Positions 1 through 9,067 of a DNA stretch of 64,000 bases are shown here, piece by piece. Where the stretch lies: positions 1 to 64,000 of the forward strand of contig CABUPO010000009.1 of NCBI GenBank assembly GCA_902493385.1, in the 5' to 3' direction. A program made the translations under genes and the position numbers. Origin of the DNA: an uncultured Lachnospiraceae bacterium. Lineage in GTDB: Bacteria; Bacillota; Clostridia; Lachnospirales; Lachnospiraceae. Position 1 is the first letter of the stretch. Each line of letters opens with the position of its first letter. The notes beneath the pieces were generated by a model. That model did not search any database. It saw nothing but the letters and a program-made list of their open reading frames with translations, and was not told the origin of the DNA.

Positions 1-7
1 ATCTTTA

Positions 8-32
8 TATAATATCTTTATTACATATGTAA
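8..32 (+). promoter_or_regulatory. BlaI-type operator with -10 element before blaI
   Basis: TATAAT at 8-13 is followed by the perfect palindrome TTACATATGTAA at 21-32, which contains the TACA-N2-TGTA core bound by BlaI/MecI repressors. It lies 18 bases before the blaI start, so blaI-blaR1 is probably self-repressed. The -35 would fall outside the window. Confidence 0.8.
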
Positions 33-49
33 GATTTGGAGGGAATTCT

Positions 50-424
50 ATGAGTAAATTACCACAAATTTCAGAGGCAGAGTTTGAAGTCATGAAAGTT
101 GTATGGAAATATGCCCCTATCAGCACAAATGAAGTGACTGATAAACTAACAAAGACTACCAACTGGAGTCCAAAAACCATACAAACTATGTTAAAAAGAC
201 TGGTTGCCAAGAAAGCTCTTACTTACGAAAAGCAAAGTCGTGTATTTGTTTACACTCCTTTAGTAGATGAAGGCGAATATATCCGTCAGGAAAGCAATTC
301 TTTTCTGGAACGGTACTATAATGGCAATATTGCTGCCATGTTGTCTTCTTATCTTGAAGATGATGATTTGTCCGAAGAAGAAATTACTTCACTGCGTCAT
401 CTTCTATCCGATCATAAGCAATAA
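50..424 (+). CDS. blaI: BlaI/MecI family transcriptional repressor
   Basis: This 124-residue protein has the usual BlaI/MecI length and layout: an N-terminal winged helix (about residues 7-75, opening ISEAEFEVMKVVWK and including SPKTIQTMLKRLVAKK) and a C-terminal dimerisation tail (FLERYYNGN onward). The family represses beta-lactam resistance genes until BlaR1 signalling triggers its cleavage. The gene has a GGAGG site before ATG and is followed 14 bases later by blaR1. A matching operator sits just upstream, and related sites precede the PBP and lipoprotein genes, which makes it the likely regulator of the whole 0-8.3 kb block. Confidence 0.93.
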   Translation: MSKLPQISEAEFEVMKVVWKYAPISTNEVTDKLTKTTNWSPKTIQTMLKRLVAKKALTYEKQSRVFVYTPLVDEGEYIRQESNSFLERYYNGNIAAMLSSYLEDDDLSEEEITSLRHLLSDHKQ

Positions 425-438
425 AGGAGGCGGTCTGC

Positions 439-2235
439 TTGTATCACTTTGGGATTCATTTCCTTATATGCAATGTACTGATATGCTTATTTATCGGCAT
501 CATTATTACTTTCAAAAGATTGTTAAGGAATCATTTATCCGCCCGTATGCAGTACAATCTTTGGTTCATACTGCTAGTTATTCTTGCAATCCCTTTCCTG
601 CCAATCCGTTCCTTGCCCGTTACATCTTTCCTTTCATGGTTTAACTTTCAATGGGGAACACAGGCAGAAAATGCAGCTACCGATATGTCTGGCACAACTC
701 TCACTGCTTCAGATTCTGCTTTCAGCAAAGTGAATGACTTTGCGGTTTCTGTCAGCAGCCGGACTCCAGCCTATGTAAATATTTTTCTTTTGGTTATTTG
801 GGGGATTGGAATATTTGCAATGATATTACTGATTTGTCGCTCATTGAAACGACTGCGTACCATAGAACAATCTGCACTGCCGCTACAAAACAAACAAGTA
901 AAAGTAATCTTTCAAAACTGTATTGCCGAATCCGGAATTAAGAAGGAAATTCCTGTGTACAGTACTGCTTTTTTGAAATCTCCGGTAACTGTCGGTTTTA
1001 TCAAACCTCGCATTTACATTCCGATCCATCTGATTTCCGACTTGCACCCGGCAGATATGCGTTTTATGATTTTGCATGAACTGCAGCACTATCGATATAA
1101 AGATGCCCTGATTGGACATCTGATGAATTTGATTGGTATTTTGTATTGGTTTAATCCTCTGATCTGGTATTCCTTAAAGGAAATGCGCTGTGACAGAGAA
1201 ATTGCCTGCGACTGCTCTGTATTGCAAATACTAAACGAAACTGATTATGAGGCATACGGAAATACATTGATCAATTTTGCAGAAAAAATATCTCTGTCAC
1301 CATTTCCCTTTGCCACCGGAATCAGCGGCAGTATGAAACAAATGAAAAAGAGAATTTTAAGCATTGCAAATTTCAAAAAACAATCTCTGGCTAAAAAAAT
1401 ACAGGGAATCATCGCATTTGTCTTTGTTTCCTGCTTATTGTTAGGGTGTGCGCCGGTTCTTTCTATTCATGCCTCCGGCTATGACCAATACACCTTCAAT
1501 GAAGATGGGAAAAATATCACTTATATTGACCTGACACGAAATTTTGACGGATACGAGGGCTGTTTTGTGCTATACGATTCCAATGCAGGCTCGTGGAACA
1601 TATACAATATGGAGTCAGCACAAAAACGTATAGTGCCAAATTCTACTTACAAAATTTATGATGCTCTGCTGGGTTTAGAAAATGACATCATCACACCGCA
1701 ACATTCTAACATGGTATGGAATGGAGAGGATTATCCTTTTGATGCCTGGGAAGCGGATCAAGATTTGAATTCTGCTATGCAAAATTCCGTAAACTGGTAC
1801 TTTCAATCCATTGATTCACAAATAGGACTTGACTCCGTAAAAAAGTATCTGCATGAAATAGAATACGGAAATCAAACAGCAAGCACCGATACGGATTTAT
1901 ACTGGACAGACGATTCTCTGAAAATATCTGCGCTGGAGCAAATTGAAATGTTAGAAAAATTTCATGATAACGAATTTGAATTTTCTCCTGAAAATATAGC
2001 GGCTGTAAAAAATTCCATTCTCCTGATTTCTAACAGCGAAGGTTCATTTTACGGGAAAACAGGAACCGGACGTGTCGATGGGCAAGACGTGAACGGATGG
2101 TTTATCGGTTTTCTTGAAAAATCCGGAAATGTCTATTATTTTGCCACAAATATTCAAGGTGAATCCGAGACAACCGGAAGCAAGGCGGCAGAGATCACTA
2201 CATCCATTCTCTCTAATCTGCAAATATGGAACTAA
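439..2235 (+). CDS. blaR1: BlaR1/MecR1-type M56 sensor with penicillin-binding domain
   Basis: This 598-residue membrane sensor-protease signals beta-lactams to BlaI. The N-terminal half has several membrane segments and the zinc metalloprotease motif HELQH near residue 213. The extracellular C-terminal half resembles class D penicillin-binding sensor domains, with STYK at about 402-405, YGN, and KTG at about 540. The start is TTG at 439, chosen because AAAGGAGG lies at 423-430 and no better start is nearby. All catalytic motifs are present, so it looks functional. It runs with blaI and converges on the leftward PBP operon. Confidence 0.92.
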   Translation: MYHFGIHFLICNVLICLFIGIIITFKRLLRNHLSARMQYNLWFILLVILAIPFLPIRSLPVTSFLSWFNFQWGTQAENAATDMSGTTLTASDSAFSKVNDFAVSVSSRTPAYVNIFLLVIWGIGIFAMILLICRSLKRLRTIEQSALPLQNKQVKVIFQNCIAESGIKKEIPVYSTAFLKSPVTVGFIKPRIYIPIHLISDLHPADMRFMILHELQHYRYKDALIGHLMNLIGILYWFNPLIWYSLKEMRCDREIACDCSVLQILNETDYEAYGNTLINFAEKISLSPFPFATGISGSMKQMKKRILSIANFKKQSLAKKIQGIIAFVFVSCLLLGCAPVLSIHASGYDQYTFNEDGKNITYIDLTRNFDGYEGCFVLYDSNAGSWNIYNMESAQKRIVPNSTYKIYDALLGLENDIITPQHSNMVWNGEDYPFDAWEADQDLNSAMQNSVNWYFQSIDSQIGLDSVKKYLHEIEYGNQTASTDTDLYWTDDSLKISALEQIEMLEKFHDNEFEFSPENIAAVKNSILLISNSEGSFYGKTGTGRVDGQDVNGWFIGFLEKSGNVYYFATNIQGESETTGSKAAEITTSILSNLQIWN

Positions 2236-2271
2236 TCTGCCATCTCCTTAACATTCTTTGATAATATATTC

Positions 2272-2311
2272 TACAGGGAAGACTGTTATATGCTTATCAG
2301 TCTCCCCTGTA
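2272..2311. terminator. Inverted repeat between convergent operons
   Basis: TACAGGG-A-AGACTG (2272-2285) pairs with CAGTCT-C-CCCTGTA (2298-2311) with one mismatch and a 12-base loop. It lies between the blaR1 stop and the end of the leftward operon, so it probably terminates both. There is no strong T-run on either side, which lowers confidence. Confidence 0.55.
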
Positions 2312-2325
2312 ACTTCGTCTCTATC

Positions 2326-3195
2326 CTATTCTGTTTTTATTTCAAGCAATTTTAAATAATTCATCTCTAACCATTCCTGCGCCTGCTTTTTGCAAGGCAT
2401 TGTGTTCCCATATTGTTTCACATATTCCATGCATTTCTTAGCCGATTCCTGCTCTCCCAATTTATCATAGCAGCCCCCTAATAAATAATTTCGATTCACT
2501 TCATTATAAAGAAATTTCTCTTTATCTCTACTTAAAAGTTCTTCAGCCTTTAGATACTGTTTCTCTAAAATAAGCTTTTCTGCAATAAATATTCTGTTTT
2601 TCCAAAAAACCTTATGCATTGCAAACACACTCAAAAATTCTTCTGCATCCTGATGACGGTATGAGTGGATCAATCTAACATTTGCAGACGTTCGCTGATA
2701 AACTCTGGAATCTTTTTTTCCAACCCATTCACTATCCAGATACCTTTTCGCGTCTTCCGTTTTCCAGTCCGCTGCCATAGCTAACACATATTTCTGCTGT
2801 GCTAGCATAAATATTGTTTTTTGGAATCCTTTGAAATCAAGTTGTTTCCCATAGGATACTGCATATTCCATATTGTTTAAATATTCCTGTACATCACATT
2901 TCTGAAGTAATATTTGATCAAACATTTTAAATTTTTGCATAATCTCATAAATAACACTTCCTATCCCTGCTATCAATCCTATTCCTGCACAAACCAGCAA
3001 TAAATATATTTTTTCGTTAATCCAGCCTTTTTGTATCGTCTCAAAGAAAAGCACTTCTTCTTTATGCGGGAATGGATTTCCATAAAATAAACTTATCACA
3101 CCAATCATCAAAACATAAATGACCAGAAAAATAATCACAGATTTTACTCTGCCTGCTTTTTGTCTCTCATACATTCTTTTTATTTCTTCCATCAT
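2326..3195 (-). CDS. Membrane-anchored protein of unknown function with TPR-like tail
   Basis: I do not recognise this 289-residue protein. It has two predicted membrane segments (about 19-38 and 62-85) followed by a long helical cytosolic region. The second half (AEKLILEKQYLKAEELLSRD, NYLLGGCYDKLGEQESAKKCM) reads like degenerate tetratricopeptide repeats, so a protein-binding role is possible. It is the last gene of the leftward PBP/lipoprotein operon, 9 bases after the small membrane protein gene, and shares its likely BlaI control. Confidence 0.7.
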   Translation of the reverse strand: MMEEIKRMYERQKAGRVKSVIIFLVIYVLMIGVISLFYGNPFPHKEEVLFFETIQKGWINEKIYLLLVCAGIGLIAGIGSVIYEIMQKFKMFDQILLQKCDVQEYLNNMEYAVSYGKQLDFKGFQKTIFMLAQQKYVLAMAADWKTEDAKRYLDSEWVGKKDSRVYQRTSANVRLIHSYRHQDAEEFLSVFAMHKVFWKNRIFIAEKLILEKQYLKAEELLSRDKEKFLYNEVNRNYLLGGCYDKLGEQESAKKCMEYVKQYGNTMPCKKQAQEWLEMNYLKLLEIKTE

Positions 3196-3204
3196 CTTAT
3201 CTTC

Positions 3205-3594
3205 CTACCTTTCTATCTGTCCATCAAAATACAGAAGTATTTTCTCGTCTCCTTGTTCTTCACCTGAAAGAATCACTTCTACATAATCCTCATACCATGT
3301 AACTTTCCAACAAGTATCGCTTATTGACGCACCATCATTACACAATTCAAAATCTGCCTGAACTATTTTTCTATTATTCCCCACAAGAATCAACCTCCCG
3401 CTTGCCGATCCAAATGGCCAGTCTGGTTCTCCGATTTGCTGAAGCGTCAACTCATAGTTTTGATTAGGAGAAACCGAAACATCGCAGTCAATTTTCTTAC
3501 AATTTGTTACATAAAAAAGACTCAAATAAAACACAGCAGCCAGTATGACAATTATGCCCACAAAATATATTATAATTTTAATTCCTTTTTTCAT
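3205..3594 (-). CDS. Small single-pass membrane protein, unknown function
   Basis: This 129-residue protein has an N-terminal membrane anchor (about residues 7-27) and a soluble extracytoplasmic domain with four cysteines (TNCKKIDCD, FELCNDGASISDTCW), which could form disulphides. No family is recognised with certainty. GAGGTAACC precedes its ATG, and it follows the 3612-4901 gene by 17 bases, inside the PBP/lipoprotein operon. It may act at the envelope, but that is inferred only from its neighbours. Confidence 0.7.
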   Translation of the reverse strand: MKKGIKIIIYFVGIIVILAAVFYLSLFYVTNCKKIDCDVSVSPNQNYELTLQQIGEPDWPFGSASGRLILVGNNRKIVQADFELCNDGASISDTCWKVTWYEDYVEVILSGEEQGDEKILLYFDGQIER

Positions 3595-3611
3595 ATGGTT
3601 ACCTCATGCAA

Positions 3612-4901
3612 CTACTTTACCTGAATACGGTATTGATAATCCGGTATGTTTTGTATTCCATCATCAAGTATTTCATTTCTCAAATATTGAAATGTTCCAT
3701 CGTCTTTAAATTGCACAGTAAGTTCATGTGTGATAACTGCGTCATTGCAAATAACCATATCGCACACTGCTTCTACTGTTAATGTCATCGTTCCGTCATC
3801 ATTTTCCCGTATACCCGTCACTTCCGGCATAGAAGTTCCAAAATATGTAGGCGTATAATTCATACATCCCAACCTCGCCCACGCATATGTTTGTCTCTCC
3901 TCGTCAAATACCGCCCACTCACGTATTTGTTCAACTGTAACAGGAAAATATTCCATAATTACGTTCTCAAACTCTTGTTTTGGTATGCCATCCGGGTACT
4001 CCTCTGAATCAAATTTCTTTTGATATTTCATTGAATAAAGATATTCATACATTCCATTGTAATCCAGTTTTTGCATAGTATCATGATCCCAGTTAGAGCA
4101 TAAAATGTTGTTCCCCTGATAGCCTAATGCAGATACACATTTTTTTGACAATTCAATCAGTCGTTCTCCTAAAGGTTTTACCCTGATCGCTGTACTCCCG
4201 TCAACAATTTCCGTTACATCCGGTGGCTCCGGCACACACAATTCGTAGCAAAAATAGCCTTTTTCTGTATAAGTCCATTCCTTAATTCTTGTATAAGAAA
4301 CATATGAAATTACTATTTCGCCAGAATCACCCCACATTGCATTCGTCCACAGTACATACATTTTCTCTCCATCACAGATAAATTCTTCCTGTGTAATACC
4401 TCCGTCATAATTAACATGATACAACAATACGTTTCCTTCTTTGCCATCTTCAGAATCCAATAAGAACTGTTCCATTTTCTGATAATTTTCCATATTAGAA
4501 TACCGTTCCGAAGTAACTACCGGATTGCCAGTATTCTTAATAATATTCTTCATCTGATTCAATGTTTCATCAGAAAGAATTGCGTTTGAAGCATTTCCCT
4601 TATCTGCTGCTATATAAATTTCTTTTATCTGCGCCATAACATTTTTACAATCTCCCATCGCTTGTTCTTTGATCTCATCCTCAACGGGCAGATTATAGCC
4701 TTTTTCCCACGCATCTGTTTCATTTACTGTTTCAGATAAACTATTTTTTGGTTGTTCCGCTATTTCTGCCGGAGGCTCCCACACTTCTTCAATCTTTTCC
4801 TTATTCATTTTGTCATGAAAAACGCAGCTCATAATTACTACAATGACAAGTAGCAAAAATATCAATCCATGCTTTTTTATTAACCACTTTATATCTTCCA
4901 A
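3612..4901 (-). CDS. Membrane-anchored extracytoplasmic protein, paralogue of the next gene
   Basis: The protein has an N-terminal anchor (HGLIFLLLVIVVIMSCVF) and a long extracytoplasmic domain. It aligns along its length with its neighbour at 4921-6117 (shared ERNNML/QGNNIL, WNEQDY/WDHDTM, MYEILYYLE/MYEYLYSMK, ERQTY). It may belong to the uncharacterised DUF6070-type family of Lachnospiraceae, from memory only. I place the start at TTG 4901: GGAGG lies at 4911-4915 with a 9-base spacer, whereas the upstream in-frame ATG at 4961 has no ribosome site and would overlap the preceding gene by 41 bases. Confidence 0.72.
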   Translation of the reverse strand: MEDIKWLIKKHGLIFLLLVIVVIMSCVFHDKMNKEKIEEVWEPPAEIAEQPKNSLSETVNETDAWEKGYNLPVEDEIKEQAMGDCKNVMAQIKEIYIAADKGNASNAILSDETLNQMKNIIKNTGNPVVTSERYSNMENYQKMEQFLLDSEDGKEGNVLLYHVNYDGGITQEEFICDGEKMYVLWTNAMWGDSGEIVISYVSYTRIKEWTYTEKGYFCYELCVPEPPDVTEIVDGSTAIRVKPLGERLIELSKKCVSALGYQGNNILCSNWDHDTMQKLDYNGMYEYLYSMKYQKKFDSEEYPDGIPKQEFENVIMEYFPVTVEQIREWAVFDEERQTYAWARLGCMNYTPTYFGTSMPEVTGIRENDDGTMTLTVEAVCDMVICNDAVITHELTVQFKDDGTFQYLRNEILDDGIQNIPDYQYRIQVK

Positions 4902-4920
4902 ATCAAGATACCTCCATATC

Positions 4921-6117
4921 TTACTCTTGCTTTCCTCCGTAATATATCTCCCATTCTTCATCTGTCAGACGGGGCATATACCAGACCGGCTCCTGCTTAT
5001 CTCCTATCTCAATCACTTGATTTGATACATATTGATACCGTCCATCTTCTAACGGACGTACAACTAATTCACTGAAAAAAGCCTGATCCTGCTTTTCTTT
5101 TTCCCAAACTGCCTTTATTGTCAATTTTACTGTCCCGTCTCTTTGTTCTTCATAAGCAATCACTTCCGGATATGGTTCATATGGGAATTCAGCATCATAT
5201 AGCCCTCTCGCCCGATAGCGATATGTCTGTCGCTCTGTATAATAGACGGTGTGATTTTCTATTTCCTGACTCTCTATTTGAAAATACATCTGGATTACCT
5301 CTTCAAAATCTGATTTCGGTATCTCATACTCCGTTCCATTATAATTATTTTCATAAGAAACATAACTGCCAGTTTCCAAATAATACAAGATTTCATACAT
5401 ATCATAAAAATCCAAATCCGCATAATCCTGTTCATTCCAATCTGTAACCAACATATTGTTGCGTTCGTACCCAATCGGTATCACATATTTCTGGTTCAAT
5501 TCCCTGCAAGTTTTATCAAGGGGCATGACACGAAATCCTTTTTGTCCCGGAGCGCCATCATAGCCAGACGGATGATATTCTTCAATAAAAAGATAACCTC
5601 CATCTGTGTATTTCCATGTGTATGCAGAAAATTCATGATAGTAAGTCACTTCGGGGAACCCTTCTTCCCACCGAACTGTAACTAGCGTTACTTTTATTTC
5701 TCCTTTATCTGCTTTCAGATAATAATGTACAAATCCATCTAATGATAACAGTGAGACAATATCTATCTCCGCATTTTCTCCATTCTGAGCGCTTTCACAA
5801 AATTTTATTACTCTCTCATAATGAACCATATCAATCTGATTTTCTCCGTCTACTGCTACATATCCTGCACTTCCCAGACAATTTATAATTTCTTCCTCTA
5901 TTTCCAGTGTATTCAACGCATTTTCTTCTACTGCTCTTTCATAAATATCTCTGTAAGTTTCCGCCACTTTTATGGAATTGTCGCAAACACTCGACTGGCT
6001 TTCACTCATATCCTGCTTCTCTGCATTATCTTGCATTTCATTTGCAGTTTCTTTTCTACAACCAGTACATATGCATAATACAATAAAAATAAATCCCAAA
6101 ACCTTTTTGGTTTTCAT
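4921..6117 (-). CDS. Lipoprotein of unknown function, paralogue of the neighbouring gene
   Basis: This 398-residue protein has a lipoprotein signal (FIFIVLCICTGC, lipobox cysteine about residue 20), so it is likely attached outside the membrane. The mature part is soluble and homologous to the adjacent 3612-4901 product, so the two arose by duplication. The function is unknown. An AAGGGA ribosome site precedes its ATG, and a BlaI-like operator lies at 6133-6144 just upstream, between it and the PBP gene. This suggests it responds to the same beta-lactam signal. Confidence 0.75.
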   Translation of the reverse strand: MKTKKVLGFIFIVLCICTGCRKETANEMQDNAEKQDMSESQSSVCDNSIKVAETYRDIYERAVEENALNTLEIEEEIINCLGSAGYVAVDGENQIDMVHYERVIKFCESAQNGENAEIDIVSLLSLDGFVHYYLKADKGEIKVTLVTVRWEEGFPEVTYYHEFSAYTWKYTDGGYLFIEEYHPSGYDGAPGQKGFRVMPLDKTCRELNQKYVIPIGYERNNMLVTDWNEQDYADLDFYDMYEILYYLETGSYVSYENNYNGTEYEIPKSDFEEVIQMYFQIESQEIENHTVYYTERQTYRYRARGLYDAEFPYEPYPEVIAYEEQRDGTVKLTIKAVWEKEKQDQAFFSELVVRPLEDGRYQYVSNQVIEIGDKQEPVWYMPRLTDEEWEIYYGGKQE

Positions 6118-6132
6118 ACCATCCCTTCTCTC

Positions 6133-6144
6133 TTACGATTGTAA
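6133..6144 (-). promoter_or_regulatory. Second BlaI-like operator, before the lipoprotein operon
   Basis: TTACGATTGTAA matches TACA-N2-TGTA with one mismatch. The 14 bases TGTAATATTTGAAA here (6140-6153) recur exactly at the PBP operator (8331-8344), which suggests a duplicated control site. No convincing -35 box is seen, so it may act on an internal or weak promoter. Confidence 0.55.
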
Positions 6145-6168
6145 TATTTGAAATTAAATTTTTTAGAA

Positions 6169-8277
6169 CTATTCGCTCCAATACTGTTCCAATACTGACT
6201 TATCCTTTCCAACAACATAACCGCTGCCTCCCATTCCTTTTACATCCTCAACCATACTTACAATCAAAATTGGTTTTTCTATATCTGCCTCTGTTGAAAA
6301 TACGCAAAACCATCCTACCTCACTTCCATCTGTATCGTCTTTTGTTGCCTTAATTTCCGCAGTCCCCGTTTTTCCAGCCAACACAACATCTTCCCGATAT
6401 GTTGCGTATCCTGTACCATTCGGATCATTGATAACACCCTTTAATCCTTCCATTACAGTATCAATCGTATCTTCTGTAAAAACATCTGCTATCCAAATAT
6501 CACTGATTGCATCTTCTTTATATTGCAAATATGGCTTTATAACATTTCCGTTATTTAAAAATGCAGTATACAGACTTGCAAGATGCAATGGGTTTACTAA
6601 AATCTGTCCCTGCCCATAGCCGCTGTCCGCCAACTGTATTTCTGTCTCAATATGTTCTGTATTAGAATATTGTGATTCTGACATTACGATTTCAAAAGGA
6701 ATTTCCTGATTAAACCCAAGTTTATCCAACGATTTCTCTAAATTTTCTGCGCCTATTTTTAACGCTAATTTTGCAAAATATATATTATCCGAATAAATAA
6801 TTGCATTTTTCAGTATAACTGGCTCATACGCATGAAGTGTCGTAACTTCATAATCCCCCCATGATGAATCTTTCTGCCATGCCAATCCCTCGTTTCCAAA
6901 ATCTTCATTCGGATCAACCGAATCTGTTTTTAATCCTATCGCTGCAATTATAGGTTTAAATGTTGAACCGGGACACCATATCTGTCGAAATCGGTTATAC
7001 AAAGGTTTATTCTCATCTTCGTTCAAAAAAGTCCACTTCTCTGTTGAAAGACCTTTAATAAAATCATTATTGTCATAAGAAGGTGTGCTGACCATTGCTA
7101 ATACTTCCCCCGTATATGGGTTAATTGCTACAGAGCAGCCACGATCATCTTTAAATTGCTCATACATTATTTCCTGAAGTTCAGAATCAATAGTCAACTG
7201 TATATTTTTCCCATCTTCTTTCAAGATTTTCGCAACCGTACTTTTCTTATTTCCATTCTCATCCACAATACTTATTTCACATCCATTCGTACCTTTTAAT
7301 TCCTTTTCATACAGCGACTCCATTCCTGTTCTTCCTATTTCACTGTTAGAATTGTATCCTTCTCCAGCATGATTTTCTAAATCTTCAGCAGTTACTTTCT
7401 GCACATAACCAATCAAATGTGCCGCCGCTTCCCCCAATGCATAAGAACGGACTTCCACATCTGAAAGCATAACTCCCGGAATATCCAATAATTGTGTCTG
7501 CCTATTATATTCTTCTAATACCGATTCATCTGGCTCAATCGTCATCAACTGGATCTCCTGCACTTTTGGTATTGTAGCAATAGGCACAAAAGAATCTTCT
7601 TTAACCCATGATGCCTCTAATTTATTCTCTATACTTTCAACACTTATTTCCAATAATTCAGACAAGCCCTTTAATGCAGCATCTTTATCTTCCAGTTTCC
7701 CCGGTACAATCCCAACAGATGACGCAGTTCCTTTTCCGGCTAGTACTTTTCCATTTCGATCTAATATTTCTCCTCGCTGTGCCTGCGTTGTAGACACCCG
7801 CACTTTATCTGTTTTTGATAAATCGGGGAAGATTAAACTATCCTGCCAGATTAACTTATATCCATCTGCTGCTTTTGAAAACATTGCTGTATTATCAAAT
7901 TCAACTGCTCCGGCAACCGTATCAAAAGATGTGGTATAGGAAATCTCCACTGTTTTTCCGTCTTGTTTTTCTGTAAGAACATTATTGATTTCCATATTGG
8001 TCACTTCGATTCCTTCATATATCTTGGAGTTTCTTTCTATAAACTCTGTTCTGTCAAGTTCCGAAGATTCTTCCATATCTATCATAGAAAACATTTTCTC
8101 ATATTCTCGATTTTCGATATACCCCATGTATTCTACCAGTAATTCTTCCGGATTATCTGCTAATACCTTTTTCGCAAAATTTACAGCAAATATACCTATT
8201 CCACCTACTAAAACGATAAAGACCGCTCCTGCAATAATCCGTCTCTTTCTATTCTTTTTCTTCCTATATTTTTTCAT
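6169..8277 (-). CDS. PBP2a-like transpeptidase with MecA N-terminal domain
   Basis: This 702-residue class B penicillin-binding protein cross-links peptidoglycan outside the membrane. It has a basic cytosolic tip, a membrane anchor (about 13-33), an NTF2-like MecA_N domain (about 40-155, opening NPEELLVEYMGYIENREYEKMF), a dimerisation domain (about 160-330, with QRGEILDRNG) and a transpeptidase domain. Active-site motifs are S438-T-F-K441, S496-D-N498 and K636-T-G638. With BlaI, BlaR1 and a matching operator this is a mec-like arrangement. Whether it lowers beta-lactam affinity cannot be read from sequence. Confidence 0.88.
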   Translation of the reverse strand: MKKYRKKKNRKRRIIAGAVFIVLVGGIGIFAVNFAKKVLADNPEELLVEYMGYIENREYEKMFSMIDMEESSELDRTEFIERNSKIYEGIEVTNMEINNVLTEKQDGKTVEISYTTSFDTVAGAVEFDNTAMFSKAADGYKLIWQDSLIFPDLSKTDKVRVSTTQAQRGEILDRNGKVLAGKGTASSVGIVPGKLEDKDAALKGLSELLEISVESIENKLEASWVKEDSFVPIATIPKVQEIQLMTIEPDESVLEEYNRQTQLLDIPGVMLSDVEVRSYALGEAAAHLIGYVQKVTAEDLENHAGEGYNSNSEIGRTGMESLYEKELKGTNGCEISIVDENGNKKSTVAKILKEDGKNIQLTIDSELQEIMYEQFKDDRGCSVAINPYTGEVLAMVSTPSYDNNDFIKGLSTEKWTFLNEDENKPLYNRFRQIWCPGSTFKPIIAAIGLKTDSVDPNEDFGNEGLAWQKDSSWGDYEVTTLHAYEPVILKNAIIYSDNIYFAKLALKIGAENLEKSLDKLGFNQEIPFEIVMSESQYSNTEHIETEIQLADSGYGQGQILVNPLHLASLYTAFLNNGNVIKPYLQYKEDAISDIWIADVFTEDTIDTVMEGLKGVINDPNGTGYATYREDVVLAGKTGTAEIKATKDDTDGSEVGWFCVFSTEADIEKPILIVSMVEDVKGMGGSGYVVGKDKSVLEQYWSE

Positions 8278-8319
8278 AACAATTCGCCTTCTCTTATTTT
8301 TGATATAACAAGTTTATTA

Positions 8320-8349
8320 AATATTACACCTGTAATATTTGAAAGTCAA
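8320..8349 (-). promoter_or_regulatory. PBP promoter overlapped by a perfect BlaI-type operator
   Basis: On the minus strand, TTGACT (8344-8349) and TAATAT (8321-8326) are 17 bases apart. The palindrome AATATTACA-CC-TGTAATATT (8320-8339) has perfect 9-base arms around TACA-N2-TGTA and covers the -10 and spacer. A bound repressor would block polymerase directly. Confidence 0.85.
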
Positions 8350-8370
8350 GTATATATCGCTATCTATTTT

Positions 8371-8403
8371 CCATAAACAAGAGATTATATCTCATGTTTA
8401 TGG
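8371..8403. promoter_or_regulatory. Imperfect palindrome upstream of the HTH gene
   Basis: CCATAAACA-A-GAGAT (8371-8385) faces ATCTC-A-TGTTTATGG (8389-8403). It lies between the divergent PBP and HTH genes. It could be the operator of the HTH protein or a terminator; there is no T-run, so I prefer operator. Confidence 0.45.
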
Positions 8404-8481
8404 AGATTTCACATCGTTTAACTAGAACTATTATTTCTGTAAAATAAAGAAGTTAGAGTATTCAATATAGGTGGTGAAAAA

Positions 8482-8718
8482 ATGGAGAAAAACACGGAAA
8501 ATTTTGATTTAGAATTCGACTTTACACCGATAGGTCTAGCAATAAAAAAGGCTCGTGAAGCAAAGGGAATTACAAGAGAACAAATTATATCTGAACTTGG
8601 CATTTCCGTCAGACACCTAACCGCTGTTGAAAACGAAGGACAATTCCCAAGTTTTAAATTATTTATCAAACTTATTACAATGTTTGATATTCCTGTCGAT
8701 CAATACACAGGCTCTTGA
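8482..8718 (+). pseudogene. XRE-type HTH regulator, 3' end cut off
   Basis: This 78-residue product carries a complete helix-turn-helix (about 17-72: IGLAIKKAREAKGITREQ, ISVRHLTAVENEGQFPS) like the short regulators of Tn916-type conjugative elements, which normally run to about 110 residues. It stops shortly after IPVDQY, exactly where the DNA becomes homologous to the 3' part of the element XRE genes. It therefore looks truncated by a deletion. The N-terminal domain may still fold and bind DNA. AGGTGG precedes its ATG. Confidence 0.6.
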
Positions 8719-9055
8719 TGTTCCCGATATTGACAGCTATATCGGTCTTATGCATACCTTATTTACCCTTGAAGATATTTACGGTTTGACTGTCAGCGAA
8801 ATAGACGGAGAGGTGTGTCTGAAAGTCAATGTCCGTAAAGGCAAAGAGGCGGCTCATCTGCATGAAATGCTCTGTGTATGGAAAGAACAGGCGGACAAAC
8901 TATCTTCCGAGGAAATCAGCAGGGAAGAATACGACAACTGGCGTTATTACTATCCGAAGTTCGATACCACACAGCGATGGGCGAAAGTTCCCTCAAAGGA
9001 ACTCAGCGATGCTCTTGTAGACGCTTTCAAGGATAAACTGAAAGCAGACAAATAA
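8704..9055 (+). pseudogene. 3' fragment of an element XRE regulator (E0)
   Basis: From about 8706 the DNA encodes QALDVPDIDSYIGLMHTLFTLE onward, closely matching residues about 63-175 of the intact regulators at 18443, 27997 and 41574. The helix-turn-helix half is missing and the frame differs from the upstream HTH gene, so no full regulator is made. This is the surviving 3' end of the regulator gene of a fourth element whose integrase and mobilisation core has been deleted. Confidence 0.8.
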
Positions 9056-9067
9056 GGTAGGTGCATT

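Noticed and set aside
4902..4961. Upstream ATG start at 4961 for the 3612 gene
   Set aside because: It has no ribosome site and overlaps the preceding gene by 41 bases; TTG 4901 has GGAGG at good distance.
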